Notes: a model not told the origin generated them from the sequence alone. Counted from the first letter of the stretch, positions 7,372 to 16,453 are shown. The stretch is DNA of 60,819 nucleotides from Acidobacteriota bacterium (GCA_003223555.1 QHVM01000058.1:1-60819), one strand, 5' to 3'. A program made the numbers and translations.

Positions 7372-9416
7372 CCCCCGACGGGCTGAGTCGCCGCCCGCCG
7401 CGCGGCCCCTCCCCGCGGCGGGCACCGTATCGGGCCCAGCCGCGGTCGCTGGCCGCCGCCCTGGTGGCGCTGGTCGCCGTGACCATGGGCCTGGGCGCGA
7501 CCTGTCGCACGATGCCCGGCCAGCGCCCGGGGGCGGCGCCGTCGCCTCCGCCGGGGCTTGCGGCGCCTGCGGCCCCGGTCGCGATCGCGCCGCCCGTCAT
7601 CCGGGTCGGGATCCTCCCCGACGTGGCGCGCAGCTCCATCGGCGCCGACTCGGGCCTCTTCGTGCGCGCCCGAATGCTGAACGGCCGCCAGGTCGATCGC
7701 CAGCTCCCGCGCGCCACCTTCGTGGGCGCCGGAGAAGCCGTACGCCTGCTCGAAACGGGCGACGAGCTGACCTCGGCCACGCTCTTTCCAGTGCGCTCCG
7801 AGGAGTCGCTGCTCGTCGAGGCCACCCCCTACCGCGGGCTCCTGGAGGTGAGGGCGGGAACGCCCGGGACGCTGACCGTGGTCAACGTCCTCAACCTGGA
7901 AGACTACCTGAAGGGCGTGGTGCCCAACGAGCTGTCGCCGACCGCGTTCCCGGAGCTGGAGGCGCTGAAGGCGCAGGCGGTGGCCGCCCGCACGTATGCG
8001 CTGCGCAACATGGGGCAGTTCGCAGCCCGGGGCTACGACATCTGCGCCACCCCCGCGTGTCAGGTGTACCGCGGCAAGTCTAGCGAGAACGCGCTCTCGG
8101 ACCAGGCGGTCGAGGAGACCCGGGGCATGACCGCCGCCTACCGCGGCCAGCTCATCAACGCCCTCTACACCTCGACGTGCGGCGGTCACACCGAGGACGG
8201 GACGAACATCTTCGAGGGAGAGGAGCTGCCGTACCTGCGCGGAGTCGTCTGCGCTCCCGAGCAGACGGCCTGGGCGACCATCCGGACCGCGGCTCCGCCG
8301 GTGGCGCTCGGCGAAGAGCCGGGCCTCGCCCGCGACACGGCGCTGCTCGTGTCGCTGGACGTGCTGCCGGCGTCCCTGTACTCGGTCTCGGCGATCCAGG
8401 GCAACCTGGGCGAGGAAGAGGGCCGGGAGTGGGTCGCCCGGCTCGTATCGGCGCTGCACCGCAAGGGCTGTGACGTGGCCGATGAAGGCAGCCCGGCCCG
8501 CCGCGGCGGCTTCCTGCGTCTCCTGGTCGGCGCGCTGTGCTGGGACGAGCGGGCGCAGCGGCTCCTGGCGCCGGGCGATCCCGAGTACCTCCTGCGGCTC
8601 GAAGACCGGACCGAGCTGGGCGGGGACGCGCAGCGGATGGCCGCGGCGCTGCTCATCTCGGAAGGGGCCCTGACGCCCTTCCCGGACAACACGCTCCGGC
8701 CGTCGGCGCCGATCACTCGCGCGCAGGCCGTGCCGCTGCTGGCGCGGGTGGCCGAGCGCGCGGGAGCCCCCGAGATCGTCACCGCGGAATTCCGGGAGGC
8801 CCGGGCGGGCGCGCTCACGGTCGACGTCGGCGGGACGGCGGAGTCGCATCCGCTGGACCCGAACGTACGCCTCTTCCGCGACCTCGAAGGCGCCCGCGTG
8901 GCGGCCTCCGAGCTGAGCGTGGCCGCCGGGGACAAGGTCCGTTACGTCGTCCAGGGCGGGAGCGTGACGTTCCTGGAGGACGAGCAGAGCCGGATGGGCA
9001 CGGCCGCCGACAAGACCTCCCGGGTCTACCGGTGGGAGGTCCGCGAGAGCCCGGCCGAGCTGAAGTCCGCCCTGGCGCGGTACGGCGACGTCGGCACCGT
9101 GACCGATCTCCTTCCGCGGCGGCTGGGCGTGTCGGGCCGCGTCATCGAGATGGCCGTGACCGGCACGAGCGGCGAGCTGGTGCTGAAGGGCCTGCAGGTC
9201 CGGTGGGGCCTGGGCTTGCGCGAGAACCTCTTCGTCATCGACCGGGAACGCGACACCGCGGGGACAGTGGCGCGGTTCGTCTTCACCGGCAAGGGCTGGG
9301 GTCACGGCGTCGGGCTGTGCCAGGTGGGCGCCTTCGGCATGGCGCAATCCGGCTCGGCCTACGACGCCATCTTGCGGCATTACTACACGGGAATTCACCT
9401 CGACAAGGCGTATTGA
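7368..9416 (+). CDS. SpoIID/LytB-domain secreted protein with SLH-like insert
   Basis: The 682-residue protein has an N-terminal membrane or export segment (SLAAALVALVAVTMGLGAT) and a SpoIID/LytB domain starting near residue 160 (NLEDYLKGVVPNEL). Conserved features follow: ALKAQAVAARTYAL, YTSTCGGHTEDG and the C-terminal GKGWGHGVGLCQVGAFGMAQ. SpoIID-type enzymes cut glycan strands lacking stem peptides; in non-sporulators they act in wall remodelling or septum splitting. Between the two halves of the domain, around residues 422-470, lies a stretch resembling an SLH repeat (FPDNTLRPSAPITRAQAVPL), an unusual internal insertion. GTG 7368 overlaps the TonB-like stop, suggesting a shared transcript. 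Confidence 0.85.
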   Translation: MTPDGLSRRPPRGPSPRRAPYRAQPRSLAAALVALVAVTMGLGATCRTMPGQRPGAAPSPPPGLAAPAAPVAIAPPVIRVGILPDVARSSIGADSGLFVRARMLNGRQVDRQLPRATFVGAGEAVRLLETGDELTSATLFPVRSEESLLVEATPYRGLLEVRAGTPGTLTVVNVLNLEDYLKGVVPNELSPTAFPELEALKAQAVAARTYALRNMGQFAARGYDICATPACQVYRGKSSENALSDQAVEETRGMTAAYRGQLINALYTSTCGGHTEDGTNIFEGEELPYLRGVVCAPEQTAWATIRTAAPPVALGEEPGLARDTALLVSLDVLPASLYSVSAIQGNLGEEEGREWVARLVSALHRKGCDVADEGSPARRGGFLRLLVGALCWDERAQRLLAPGDPEYLLRLEDRTELGGDAQRMAAALLISEGALTPFPDNTLRPSAPITRAQAVPLLARVAERAGAPEIVTAEFREARAGALTVDVGGTAESHPLDPNVRLFRDLEGARVAASELSVAAGDKVRYVVQGGSVTFLEDEQSRMGTAADKTSRVYRWEVRESPAELKSALARYGDVGTVTDLLPRRLGVSGRVIEMAVTGTSGELVLKGLQVRWGLGLRENLFVIDRERDTAGTVARFVFTGKGWGHGVGLCQVGAFGMAQSGSAYDAILRHYYTGIHLDKAY

Positions 9417-9516
9417 GAGCGGCGGGAACCTCCCTGCCCTCCTGAGACAATAGGAGGTGCCCATCCGTGCGGGCCGGGCATGGGTGCGCGTTTTTCGGAG
9501 CCGGGGAGATGAGCTG

Positions 9517-10002
9517 ATGCTGCGTCGGACGGTCGTCGTGACGGTGGCGGCGCTTGCCGCGGGCGGCTGCGGGAACTCCTCGACCACCCCCACCACGTCG
9601 TCGAGCCCCACGACCACCCCGACGATCACGATCGTCTCCAACCCCGCCGACGCCACGGCGGCGCCTTCCAGCGATCCCAGCTACCAGTTCTCGACCTCCT
9701 TCGCGCTGACCCTCACCGAGAGCGCGGGGGTCGCGGTCACGATCCGGTCCATCGGCGCGAACCTCCAGCAGGCGGCGGGAGGCATCGTCGTCACGCCGCC
9801 CACAGGCCTCTCGGAGGCGTTCCGCTTCCAGGTCAGGGCCCCCGGCAACCGGCTCGAGGCCAATGGCACCATGCAGATCGGCTTCAGCTTCCTCTACACG
9901 CTCCCCCAGCCCGGCCAAGAGGCCCTCGTCACGGTCTCCTTCACGTTCGTCGACGACGCCGGCAACGTCTATCCGCAAACGGCCCAGGTCAAGGTCGTGT
10001 AG
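9517..10002 (+). CDS. Predicted lipoprotein of unknown function
   Basis: The start is ATG 9517, preceded by a GGGGAGA ribosome site. The 161-residue product opens with a lipoprotein signal, RRTVVVTVAALAAGGC, where the cysteine at residue 18 would be lipidated. A Thr/Ser/Pro-rich linker of about 25 residues follows, then a roughly 120-residue all-beta-looking domain. I recognise no family. It ends 1 bp before the next gene, a secreted FG-GAP protein, so the pair is probably co-expressed at the cell surface. Confidence 0.7.
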   Translation: MLRRTVVVTVAALAAGGCGNSSTTPTTSSSPTTTPTITIVSNPADATAAPSSDPSYQFSTSFALTLTESAGVAVTIRSIGANLQQAAGGIVVTPPTGLSEAFRFQVRAPGNRLEANGTMQIGFSFLYTLPQPGQEALVTVSFTFVDDAGNVYPQTAQVKVV

Positions 10003-10003
10003 A

Positions 10004-12172
10004 GTGAGGGCCGTGAGGGCCCTCCTCGCCGCCGCGCTTCTGCCGGTCCTGTCGGCCGCGTCCGGGCCTTCAGCCGGGCCGGCCGGCCCCTTCCGGGTCG
10101 CGGGCGGGCTGGCCGGCCTGGCCGGGCAGCCGCGGGCCGTCGCCGTCGGCGATTGGAACGGGGACGGCAAGCTCGACCTCGCGCTCGCCAGCGCGCAGCC
10201 GGACGGCGTGCAGGTCCTCATCGGCGCCGGCAACGGCGGCTACACGAGCGCGGGCACGCTGGCGGCGGGCCGCTCCCCGGCGGCGATCGTGGCCGCCGAC
10301 TTCAACTCGGACGGGAAAGTCGACCTCGCCGTCGCCAGCCACGACTCCAACAGCGTGACGATCCTGCTCGGCGACGGCTCGAGCTTCCAGCCGGGGGTGA
10401 CCGTGGACTCCGGCGGCGCCGGGCCGACGTCGCTGACCGCGGCCGACTTCAACGGCGACGGAGCGGTCGACCTCGCGGTCGTGAACGCGACGACGGGCGA
10501 GGTGGCGCTGCTGCTCGGCAACGGGGCGGGCGGCTTCGTGGCCGGCCCCCGGTACGCGGTGGGCCGGCAGCCGGTCTTCGTGACGACGGGGGACATGGAC
10601 AGGAACGGCCTGGCGGACCTGGTCGTCCTCAGCCAGGGGTCGAACGAGGTGTTCGTGCTGACCAACGCCGGGGGAGCGGCCTTCTCCTCGTCGGTGGGGT
10701 TCGGCACCGGGGACAGCCCGGCCTCCGCCGCGGTCGGCGACTTCAACCGGGACGGGCTGGCCGACATCGCGGTCGCGAACCAGGGCTCCAACGACGTCAC
10801 GCTCCTGCTGCGCAACGGCAGCGGCAGCTTCAACTCCCTGACCCTGCACACCGTGGGCTCCCGCCCGGTCTCGATCGTGGCCGGCGATTTCAACGGTGAC
10901 GCCAGCCTCGACATCGCTACCGCCAACTTCGACTCGGGCGACGTCTCGGTGCTGCTCGGCGACGGCGGGGGCGGCTTCGGGGTGGTGAAGAACTACCCGG
11001 TGGGCGCCAACCCCGTCGCCCTCGGCCAGGGCGATCTCAACCATGACGGCCGTCAGGACCTGGTGGCGGCCGACCTCGGGTCCAGCGAAGTCGCGATCCT
11101 GCTCAACAACGGGGTCGGGGTCTTCGGGGTGAGCGCGAGCTTCGGCGTGGGCACCCAGCCGCTCGCGGCGGGGCTCGGTGATTTCAATCGAGACGGCGGC
11201 CCGGATCTGGCCGTCGCCAACTACGCCTCGAACAACGTTTCCATCCTCCAGCGGGCCCTGCCCACGGGCTTCCTGGCCGCGAGCAACTTTCCGGCCGGCG
11301 GCACCAACCCGGCGGGGGTCGCGGTGGCGGACTTCAACGGGGACGGGAAGCTCGACATGGCGGTGGCGAACTTCGGCTCGAACAACGTCGCGGTGCTCCT
11401 CGGCGACGGGGCGGGCGGCTTCGGCGCCCCCACCACCCTGGACGCCGGCTTCGACCAGCCGGTCGCCATCGTCGCCGGCGACTTCAACGGCGACGGGCGG
11501 TCGGACCTGGCGGTCGTCAACGAGGGCTCGGAGCAGGTGACGGTGCTGCTCGGCGCCAGCGGCGGCTTCACCTCGGGCGGCACGTTCAAGGTCGGCAAGA
11601 GCCCGTTCGCGATCGTGGCCAGTGATGTGACCGGGGACGGCATCGCCGACCTCCTCGTGGTCAACGCACAGTCCAACGACCTCTCGGTGCTCACCGGCGA
11701 CGGCAGCGGACGGTTCGGCGCGGCCACGACGGTCTCGGTGGCCGCACGGCCGCTGGGGCTGGCCGTGGCCGACCTCAACCGGGACGGCCGGCCCGACGTG
11801 GTGGTGGCCAACGGCGGCGCCGACAGAGTCACCGTGCTCCTCGGCAGCGGCGGCGGGCGCTTCACGAAGGCCGAGGACGCCAAGGCCGGCTCGCAGCCGC
11901 GCGCGATCGTGGTCGATGATTTCAACGGGGACGGAAAGCCCGACCTGGCGGTGGCGAACCAGGGCTCGAACACCCTTTCGATCCTGATCGGCGACGGCAC
12001 CGGCCGGTTCGCCGCCCCCACGACCATCACGACCGCCGGCGGCCCGAGCGCGCTCGTGGGGGCCGATTTCAACGGGGACGGCAAGCTCGACCTCGCGATC
12101 GTGAACCAGAGCGCCAACACCGTCTCGGTCCTCTTCGGCCACGGCGACGGCACCTTCGGGACCACTCCCTAG
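10004..12172 (+). CDS. Secreted FG-GAP/VCBS repeat protein, 14 repeats
   Basis: The 722-residue protein starts at GTG 10004 (GTG 10013 is an alternative) with a signal peptide (RALLAAALLPVLSAAS). The rest is made of 14 repeats of about 48 residues, each with a calcium-binding-type Asp loop such as DFNGDGKLDLAVAN, followed by VLLGDGxGxF. Such repeats fold as integrin-like beta-propeller blades; 14 would make two seven-bladed propellers. No catalytic or anchoring domain is visible. Likely roles are surface adhesion or ligand binding, but this is family-level inference. Near-identical DNA across blades makes the locus prone to recombination and assembly errors. The gene follows the lipoprotein gene by 1 bp. 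Confidence 0.88.
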   Translation: MRAVRALLAAALLPVLSAASGPSAGPAGPFRVAGGLAGLAGQPRAVAVGDWNGDGKLDLALASAQPDGVQVLIGAGNGGYTSAGTLAAGRSPAAIVAADFNSDGKVDLAVASHDSNSVTILLGDGSSFQPGVTVDSGGAGPTSLTAADFNGDGAVDLAVVNATTGEVALLLGNGAGGFVAGPRYAVGRQPVFVTTGDMDRNGLADLVVLSQGSNEVFVLTNAGGAAFSSSVGFGTGDSPASAAVGDFNRDGLADIAVANQGSNDVTLLLRNGSGSFNSLTLHTVGSRPVSIVAGDFNGDASLDIATANFDSGDVSVLLGDGGGGFGVVKNYPVGANPVALGQGDLNHDGRQDLVAADLGSSEVAILLNNGVGVFGVSASFGVGTQPLAAGLGDFNRDGGPDLAVANYASNNVSILQRALPTGFLAASNFPAGGTNPAGVAVADFNGDGKLDMAVANFGSNNVAVLLGDGAGGFGAPTTLDAGFDQPVAIVAGDFNGDGRSDLAVVNEGSEQVTVLLGASGGFTSGGTFKVGKSPFAIVASDVTGDGIADLLVVNAQSNDLSVLTGDGSGRFGAATTVSVAARPLGLAVADLNRDGRPDVVVANGGADRVTVLLGSGGGRFTKAEDAKAGSQPRAIVVDDFNGDGKPDLAVANQGSNTLSILIGDGTGRFAAPTTITTAGGPSALVGADFNGDGKLDLAIVNQSANTVSVLFGHGDGTFGTTP

Positions 12173-12188
12173 GCCTGGACGGGCCCTT

Positions 12189-12240
12189 CAACGCAGAGCA
12201 CGCAGAGGACGCGGAGAACGAACACAAGGAGGCAAAGCAG
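12189..12240. repeat. CGCAGAG-type short intergenic repeat, copy 1
   Basis: Iterations of a 9-12 bp unit built on CGCAGAG (AACGCAGAGCACGCAGAGG, then degenerate copies CGCGGAGAACG and GGAGGCAAAGCAG) lie just after the FG-GAP gene stop. The same family recurs at five other intergenic places in this window. Function unknown. Confidence 0.75.
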
Positions 12241-12250
12241 CAATACCGGG

Positions 12251-12396
12251 CGCTCGGGTCGCCCGAAGCGCGGGGCGTCGGTCGGTGCATGGACTGCGAG
12301 ACACGCCCGACCGTCGAGCGAGCGAGAGAAGATACGCGCTCCTGTTGAAGCCCGAGCGAGCGTCCCCGCGTGAAGGGCGACCCGAGCGCCATGCAC
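12251..12396. repeat. Long-range inverted repeat in the 12173-12461 gap
   Basis: CGCTCGGGTCGCCC (12251-12264) pairs with GGGCGACCCGAGCG (12375-12388), a perfect 14-bp match. GTGCATGG (12285-12292) also pairs with CCATGCAC (12389-12396). The enclosed 110 bp has no open gene. It could be a degenerate mobile repeat or a structured transcript end. Together with the CGCAGAG repeat and a promoter it fills the 289-bp gap. Confidence 0.6.
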
Positions 12397-12409
12397 TGGA
12401 GCGGCATTT

Positions 12410-12438
12410 TTGACACTGGCGGGGCGGTCCCGTACTAT
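12410..12438 (+). promoter_or_regulatory. Sigma-70-type promoter for the DUF4388 gene
   Basis: TTGACA (12410-12415), a 17-bp spacer and TACTAT (12433-12438) form a near-consensus housekeeping promoter 24 bp before ATG 12462. The predicted leader is only about 17 nt and lacks a clear Shine-Dalgarno. Confidence 0.7.
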
Positions 12439-12461
12439 CTGGGCTGTCCCTCGCACGCCTG

Positions 12462-13577
12462 ATGACGACGACCCTTCCCAAGAGGTTCGAGCCGTTCGTC
12501 GTGCCCGGCGGCCTCAAGGGGCAGGTCTCCGATCTCCCCCTTCCCGACATCCTGCAGCACCTGCGGCTCGTCCGGGCGACGGGCATCCTCTCCCTCGTCT
12601 CCGGCGGCGCCCGCAAGGCGCTCTACCTGAGCGATGGCCGCGTCGTCTTCGCTTCCAGCAACCTGCCCAACGACCGGCTGGGCGAGATCCTGATCCGGGA
12701 GGGCAAGATCACGGTCGAGGAGTACGAAGCCTCGATCAAGGCCATCTCCAAGGGCAAGCGGCAGGGCAAGGCCCTGGTCGAGATGGGGGCCCTCAGCCCG
12801 AAGGACCTGTGGGAGGGGGTGCAGTTCCAGGTCAAGGAGATCGTCTACAGCATCTTCCAGTGGGACGACGGACAGTTCCACTTCGAGGAGTCGTCGCTGC
12901 CCGAGAAGGAGCGCATCACCGTCGACCTCGACATCCGTGACCTGATCCTGGCCGGCCTGCGCCGGGTCGACGCCGGGGGGCGGATCCAGTCGCGCTATCC
13001 CGAGGGCGACCTGCTGCTGGAGCGGGTGCCGGGGGAAGACGTCCACCTGGAGCCCTACGAGGCTCACGTCCTGAAGCTGGTGGACGGCGAGCGGAGCGTG
13101 CTCGAGATCTGCCGCGAGAGCGAGATCGGCGACAACGAGACCCTGAAGCTGCTCTACGCCCTGATCGCGGCGGGCGTGCTGCGGGCCAAGGGCAAGAAGG
13201 TCTACGCGCTCGACCAGGACTTCGTGCCCGAGGACACCCTCTACACCGTGGTCAACTCCTTCAACCAGATGTACGGCTTCGTCTTCCGCTACATGGTGCG
13301 GGAGGTAGGCCCGATCGCCGAGAACGTCCTCGAGAAGTACCTCAGCGCGCTGCGCGAGTCGCGCAAGGACGTCTTCAACGGGACCAAGCTGCTGAAGGAC
13401 GGCACGCTCGACGCCGCCCTGCTCGAGCGCAACTTGAACCGCGCTCCCGAGGATCGGCAGCGGCCGCTGCTCGTCGACGCCCTCAACGAGCTGCTCTACG
13501 CCGAGCTGCTGGCCGTCAAGCGCACGCTGGGCGCCGACCACGAGGCCAGCATCATCCGGGCGCTGAAAGAGCGATAG
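12462..13577 (+). CDS. DUF4388 (PATAN-like) domain protein
   Basis: The 371-residue soluble protein opens with a DUF4388 domain (about residues 18-150): GQVSDLPLPDILQHLRLVRA, then GILSLVSGGARKALYLSDGR and a predicted second module (GEILIREGKITVEEYEASIK). The family is found in delta-type and Rokubacteria-like genomes, often beside two-component or gliding-motility genes, and is thought to be a signalling adaptor. The C-terminal half is helical with no recognised motif; a winged-helix-like stretch (HVLKLVDGERSVLEICRESEIGD) lies near residues 205-235. It has its own strong promoter and is probably monocistronic. Confidence 0.8.
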   Translation: MTTTLPKRFEPFVVPGGLKGQVSDLPLPDILQHLRLVRATGILSLVSGGARKALYLSDGRVVFASSNLPNDRLGEILIREGKITVEEYEASIKAISKGKRQGKALVEMGALSPKDLWEGVQFQVKEIVYSIFQWDDGQFHFEESSLPEKERITVDLDIRDLILAGLRRVDAGGRIQSRYPEGDLLLERVPGEDVHLEPYEAHVLKLVDGERSVLEICRESEIGDNETLKLLYALIAAGVLRAKGKKVYALDQDFVPEDTLYTVVNSFNQMYGFVFRYMVREVGPIAENVLEKYLSALRESRKDVFNGTKLLKDGTLDAALLERNLNRAPEDRQRPLLVDALNELLYAELLAVKRTLGADHEASIIRALKER

Positions 13578-13632
13578 GGTCCGCAGGGTCGCGGAGCGGG
13601 CGCGTGCGGCCGGCCGAGGGCGCAGAGGGCTC

Positions 13633-13731
13633 GTGACTCTTCCGACGCGGCAGCAGGTCCGGGGGATGGTGATCCTGCTCGCGCTCGCCCTGGCCTGGAC
13701 CGTGTGGCGGCTGTGGCGCCTCCGCTCCTGA
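13633..13731 (+). CDS. Possible 32-residue single-helix membrane microprotein
   Basis: GTG 13633 opens a 33-codon frame ending at TGA 13731. It encodes a short basic head and one hydrophobic helix (MVILLALALAWTVWRLWRL) with a positive C-terminus. It overlaps the proposed miaA start by 28 bp in a different frame. The product looks like a real membrane microprotein, but no Shine-Dalgarno is obvious and it could be chance in GC-rich DNA. Confidence 0.35.
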   Translation: MTLPTRQQVRGMVILLALALAWTVWRLWRLRS

Positions 13732-14630
13732 TCGCCGTCGTCGGCCCCACCGCGGCCGGCAAGAGCGCGCTCGCGCTGCGGCTGGCCCGCGCGGAGGGCG
13801 CCGAGATCGTCTCCTGCGACAGCCTCCAGGTCTACCGCGGCCTCGACATCGGCAGCGCGAAGCCGACCGCCGACGAGCGGCGCCGCGTGCCCCACCACCT
13901 CGTCGATGTCGTCGACCCCGACCAGCCGTTCTCGGCCGCCGACTACGCCCGGCTCGGCCGGGCGGCGCTCGGCGCCATTCGCGGCCGCGGCGCCCTGGCC
14001 CTGGTGGTGGGGGGCACCGGGCTCTACCTTCGCGCGCTGCTCCACGGCCTCTTCGAGGGGCCCTCGCGCGACCAGGCAGTCCGCGCCCGGCTGGAAGCCA
14101 TGGCGGAACGACACGGCGAAGCGCGCCTGCACCGCTGGCTGGCGCGCGTGGACCCGCACGCGGCGGCCCGCATCGCGCCCGCCGACCGGGTGCGGGTCGT
14201 GCGCGCGCTGGAGGTCTTCCACAAGACCGGCCGCCCTCTCTCCGGGCACCACCTGGCGGGCGCGGAGCCGCTGCCCGGACATGACGTCCGCGTCCTGGGG
14301 CTCGCCCCGGCCCGGGAGGCCCTGCGGGCGGCGGTGGAGTCCCGGACCGAACGCATGCTCGCGGACGGGCTCGTCGAAGAGACGCGGCGGCTCGTCGCGC
14401 GCTACGGTCCCGACCTGCGGCCGCTTGGCGCCATCGGCTATCGGCAGGCGGCCGCGGTGGCGTGCGGAGCCGTCGGGGTCGACGAAGCGCGTCGTGATAT
14501 CGTCAAGGAGACCATGCGCTACGCCAAGCGGCAGATGACCTGGTTCCGCCACCAGGAGCAGGTCGCCTGGTGCGCCGACGCGGCCGAAGCCGAGGCCCTC
14601 GCCGCTCGCTGGCTCGCCGCCGCGCGCTGA
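13704..14630 (+). CDS. miaA: tRNA dimethylallyltransferase MiaA
   Basis: MiaA transfers a dimethylallyl group to A37 of tRNAs that read UNN codons. The 308-residue protein has the P-loop VVGPTAAGKSALA (about residues 12-24), the DSLQVYRGLDIGSAKPT substrate motif, the VGGTGLYLRALLHGL motif and the C-terminal GAIGYRQ plus YAKRQMTWFRHQE tRNA-binding signature. The start could be GTG 13704 or GTG 13713; neither has a clear ribosome site. Its stop overlaps deoB's ATG (ATGA pattern). Confidence 0.93.
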   Translation: MAAVAPPLLIAVVGPTAAGKSALALRLARAEGAEIVSCDSLQVYRGLDIGSAKPTADERRRVPHHLVDVVDPDQPFSAADYARLGRAALGAIRGRGALALVVGGTGLYLRALLHGLFEGPSRDQAVRARLEAMAERHGEARLHRWLARVDPHAAARIAPADRVRVVRALEVFHKTGRPLSGHHLAGAEPLPGHDVRVLGLAPAREALRAAVESRTERMLADGLVEETRRLVARYGPDLRPLGAIGYRQAAAVACGAVGVDEARRDIVKETMRYAKRQMTWFRHQEQVAWCADAAEAEALAARWLAAAR

Positions 14631-15802
14631 TGGGCCGCTTCCGGCGCGCCGTCGTGGTCGTCTGCGACGGCCTCGGGGTGGGAGAGGCTCCCGACGCGGC
14701 CGCCTTCGGCGACGCCGGCAGCGACACCCTGGGGCACGTCCTCGCCTCGCGGGACGTGAAGATCCCCCACCTGCGCGCGCTCGGCCTCGGCAACCTCACC
14801 CCGGGCTTCGGGGGGGCCCGCCATCCGCGGCCCGATGGGGCCTTCGGGAAGATGGCCGAGCGCAGCGCGGGCAAGGACACCGCCGCCGGCCACTGGGAGA
14901 TGGCCGGGCTGGTGACCGTGAAGCCCTTCCAGACCTATCCCGCCGGGTTCCCTCCCGAGCTGATCCGCCCCTTCGAGGAGCGCATCGGCCGGCGGGTCCT
15001 CGGCAACAAGGCGGCTTCCGGCACGGAGATCCTCAAGGAGCTGGGCGAGGAGCACCTGCGGACGGGCCGTCCGATCGTCTACACCTCCCAGGACAGCGTC
15101 TTCCAGGTGGCGGCCCACGAGGAGCTCATCCTTCCCGAAGAGCTCTATCGGATCTGCCAGGTCGCCTACGAGATCGCCTGCCTGCAGTTCGGCGTCTGCC
15201 GTGTGATCGCCCGGCCCTTCGTGGGCCGGACCGCGGCCGACTTCAAGCGCACCCCCAACCGTCGTGACTTCCCGGTCCCGCCGGGCGGCGTCACGCTCCT
15301 CGACCGCTTGTCCGAGAAGGGCCTGCCGGTGTTCGGGGTGGGGAAGATCGAGGACATCTTCACCGGCCGCGGGCTGAGCGGCGCCGTCCACACGAAGTCC
15401 GACGCGGACGGGATCGACCAGACGGTGAAGGCCATGCGCGAGCTGGAGGACGGGCTCGTCTTCACGAACCTGGTCGACTTCGACACCCTCTACGGGCACC
15501 GGAACGACGTGGCCGGCTATGCCCGGAACCTCGAGCTGCTCGACGAGCGCGTGCCCGAGCTGCTGGCGGCCCTGCGAGAGACGGACGTCTTCCTCCTCAC
15601 CGCCGACCACGGCTGCGATCCGGCCGACGCCTCGACCGACCACACGCGGGAGCACGTCCCGCTGCTCGTGCGAGGCCCCGCGGTACGGCCCGGGCGCGAC
15701 CTGGGCGTGCGGTCGACCTTCGCCGACCTCGGCCAGACGCTCGCCGACAACTTCGGCGTCGCCCCCCTCCCGGCCGGCACGTCGTTCCTCCGCGATCTCT
15801 GA
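14630..15802 (+). CDS. deoB: Phosphopentomutase DeoB
   Basis: DeoB interconverts ribose-1-phosphate and ribose-5-phosphate (and the deoxy forms) in nucleoside salvage. The 390-residue protein belongs to the alkaline-phosphatase superfamily with metal-site motifs VVVVCDGLGVGEAPDA near the start and LLTADHGCDPADASTDHTRE near residues 323-342. The phosphorylated Thr lies in the SAGKDTAAGHWEM segment. Length is normal. ATG 14630 overlaps the miaA stop, so the two are translationally coupled. Confidence 0.93.
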   Translation: MGRFRRAVVVVCDGLGVGEAPDAAAFGDAGSDTLGHVLASRDVKIPHLRALGLGNLTPGFGGARHPRPDGAFGKMAERSAGKDTAAGHWEMAGLVTVKPFQTYPAGFPPELIRPFEERIGRRVLGNKAASGTEILKELGEEHLRTGRPIVYTSQDSVFQVAAHEELILPEELYRICQVAYEIACLQFGVCRVIARPFVGRTAADFKRTPNRRDFPVPPGGVTLLDRLSEKGLPVFGVGKIEDIFTGRGLSGAVHTKSDADGIDQTVKAMRELEDGLVFTNLVDFDTLYGHRNDVAGYARNLELLDERVPELLAALRETDVFLLTADHGCDPADASTDHTREHVPLLVRGPAVRPGRDLGVRSTFADLGQTLADNFGVAPLPAGTSFLRDL

Positions 15803-15898
15803 CGCCTCGATGATCGTTCGACGCGAGCCCCCCGGCGCTTACGATGCGTGCTACGGTCGAAACAGGCGCATATCAAGCAGCGCTGAAGGGAGTCAACC

Positions 15899-16453
15899 AT
15901 GCGTACAACGGTGAAGGTCGCCCTGCTGGCCGCGGTCGTTGTCGCGGCGCCCACCGTCGCGAGCGTCGTCCGGGCCGACGACGTGAAGCACGCCGTCAAG
16001 AAGGACGCCAAGGATGCCTGGCTGGACATGAAGGTCAAGTACCACCTCATCACCGCCGACAACGTGCCTGCCGGCCCCATCGACATCGACACCAACAACG
16101 GTGTGGTGACGCTGCGCGGCAAGGTCGAGACCGAGGCCGAGAAGACCAAGGCCGAGGAGGTCACCCGGCGGATCGACGGCGTCAAGGAGGTCCACAACCT
16201 CCTGCAGGTCGTGCCCAAGTCCCGCAAGGAGGACGTGAAGGCCACCGACAAGGAGGTCAAGGACCGCGTGGAGCACACGCTGAAGGCGGACAAGCGCTTC
16301 GACGACATCCACCTCAAGTCGGTCGACAACGGGGTCGTGGTCCTCTCGGGCAAGGCCAGCATGGCCGGTGCGCTGCGGGCGGCCGAGACCGTCCGCGCGA
16401 TCCCGGGCGTGCGGCACGTGGCGAGCGAGATCGAGATCACGGACCGCTCCTGA
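15899..16453 (+). CDS. Periplasmic BON-domain protein (OsmY-like)
   Basis: The 184-residue protein has a signal peptide (VKVALLAAVVVAAPTVASVVRA) and two BON domains (about residues 50-112 and 118-183). Each has the glycine-containing core IDTNNGVVTLRGKVETEAEK or SVDNGVVVLSGKASMAGAL. BON proteins such as OsmY bind phospholipid or envelope surfaces and often respond to osmotic stress. AAGGGAG lies 7 nt before ATG 15899. Gaps of about 95 and 84 bp on either side suggest it is transcribed alone. Confidence 0.85.
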   Translation: MRTTVKVALLAAVVVAAPTVASVVRADDVKHAVKKDAKDAWLDMKVKYHLITADNVPAGPIDIDTNNGVVTLRGKVETEAEKTKAEEVTRRIDGVKEVHNLLQVVPKSRKEDVKATDKEVKDRVEHTLKADKRFDDIHLKSVDNGVVVLSGKASMAGALRAAETVRAIPGVRHVASEIEITDRS

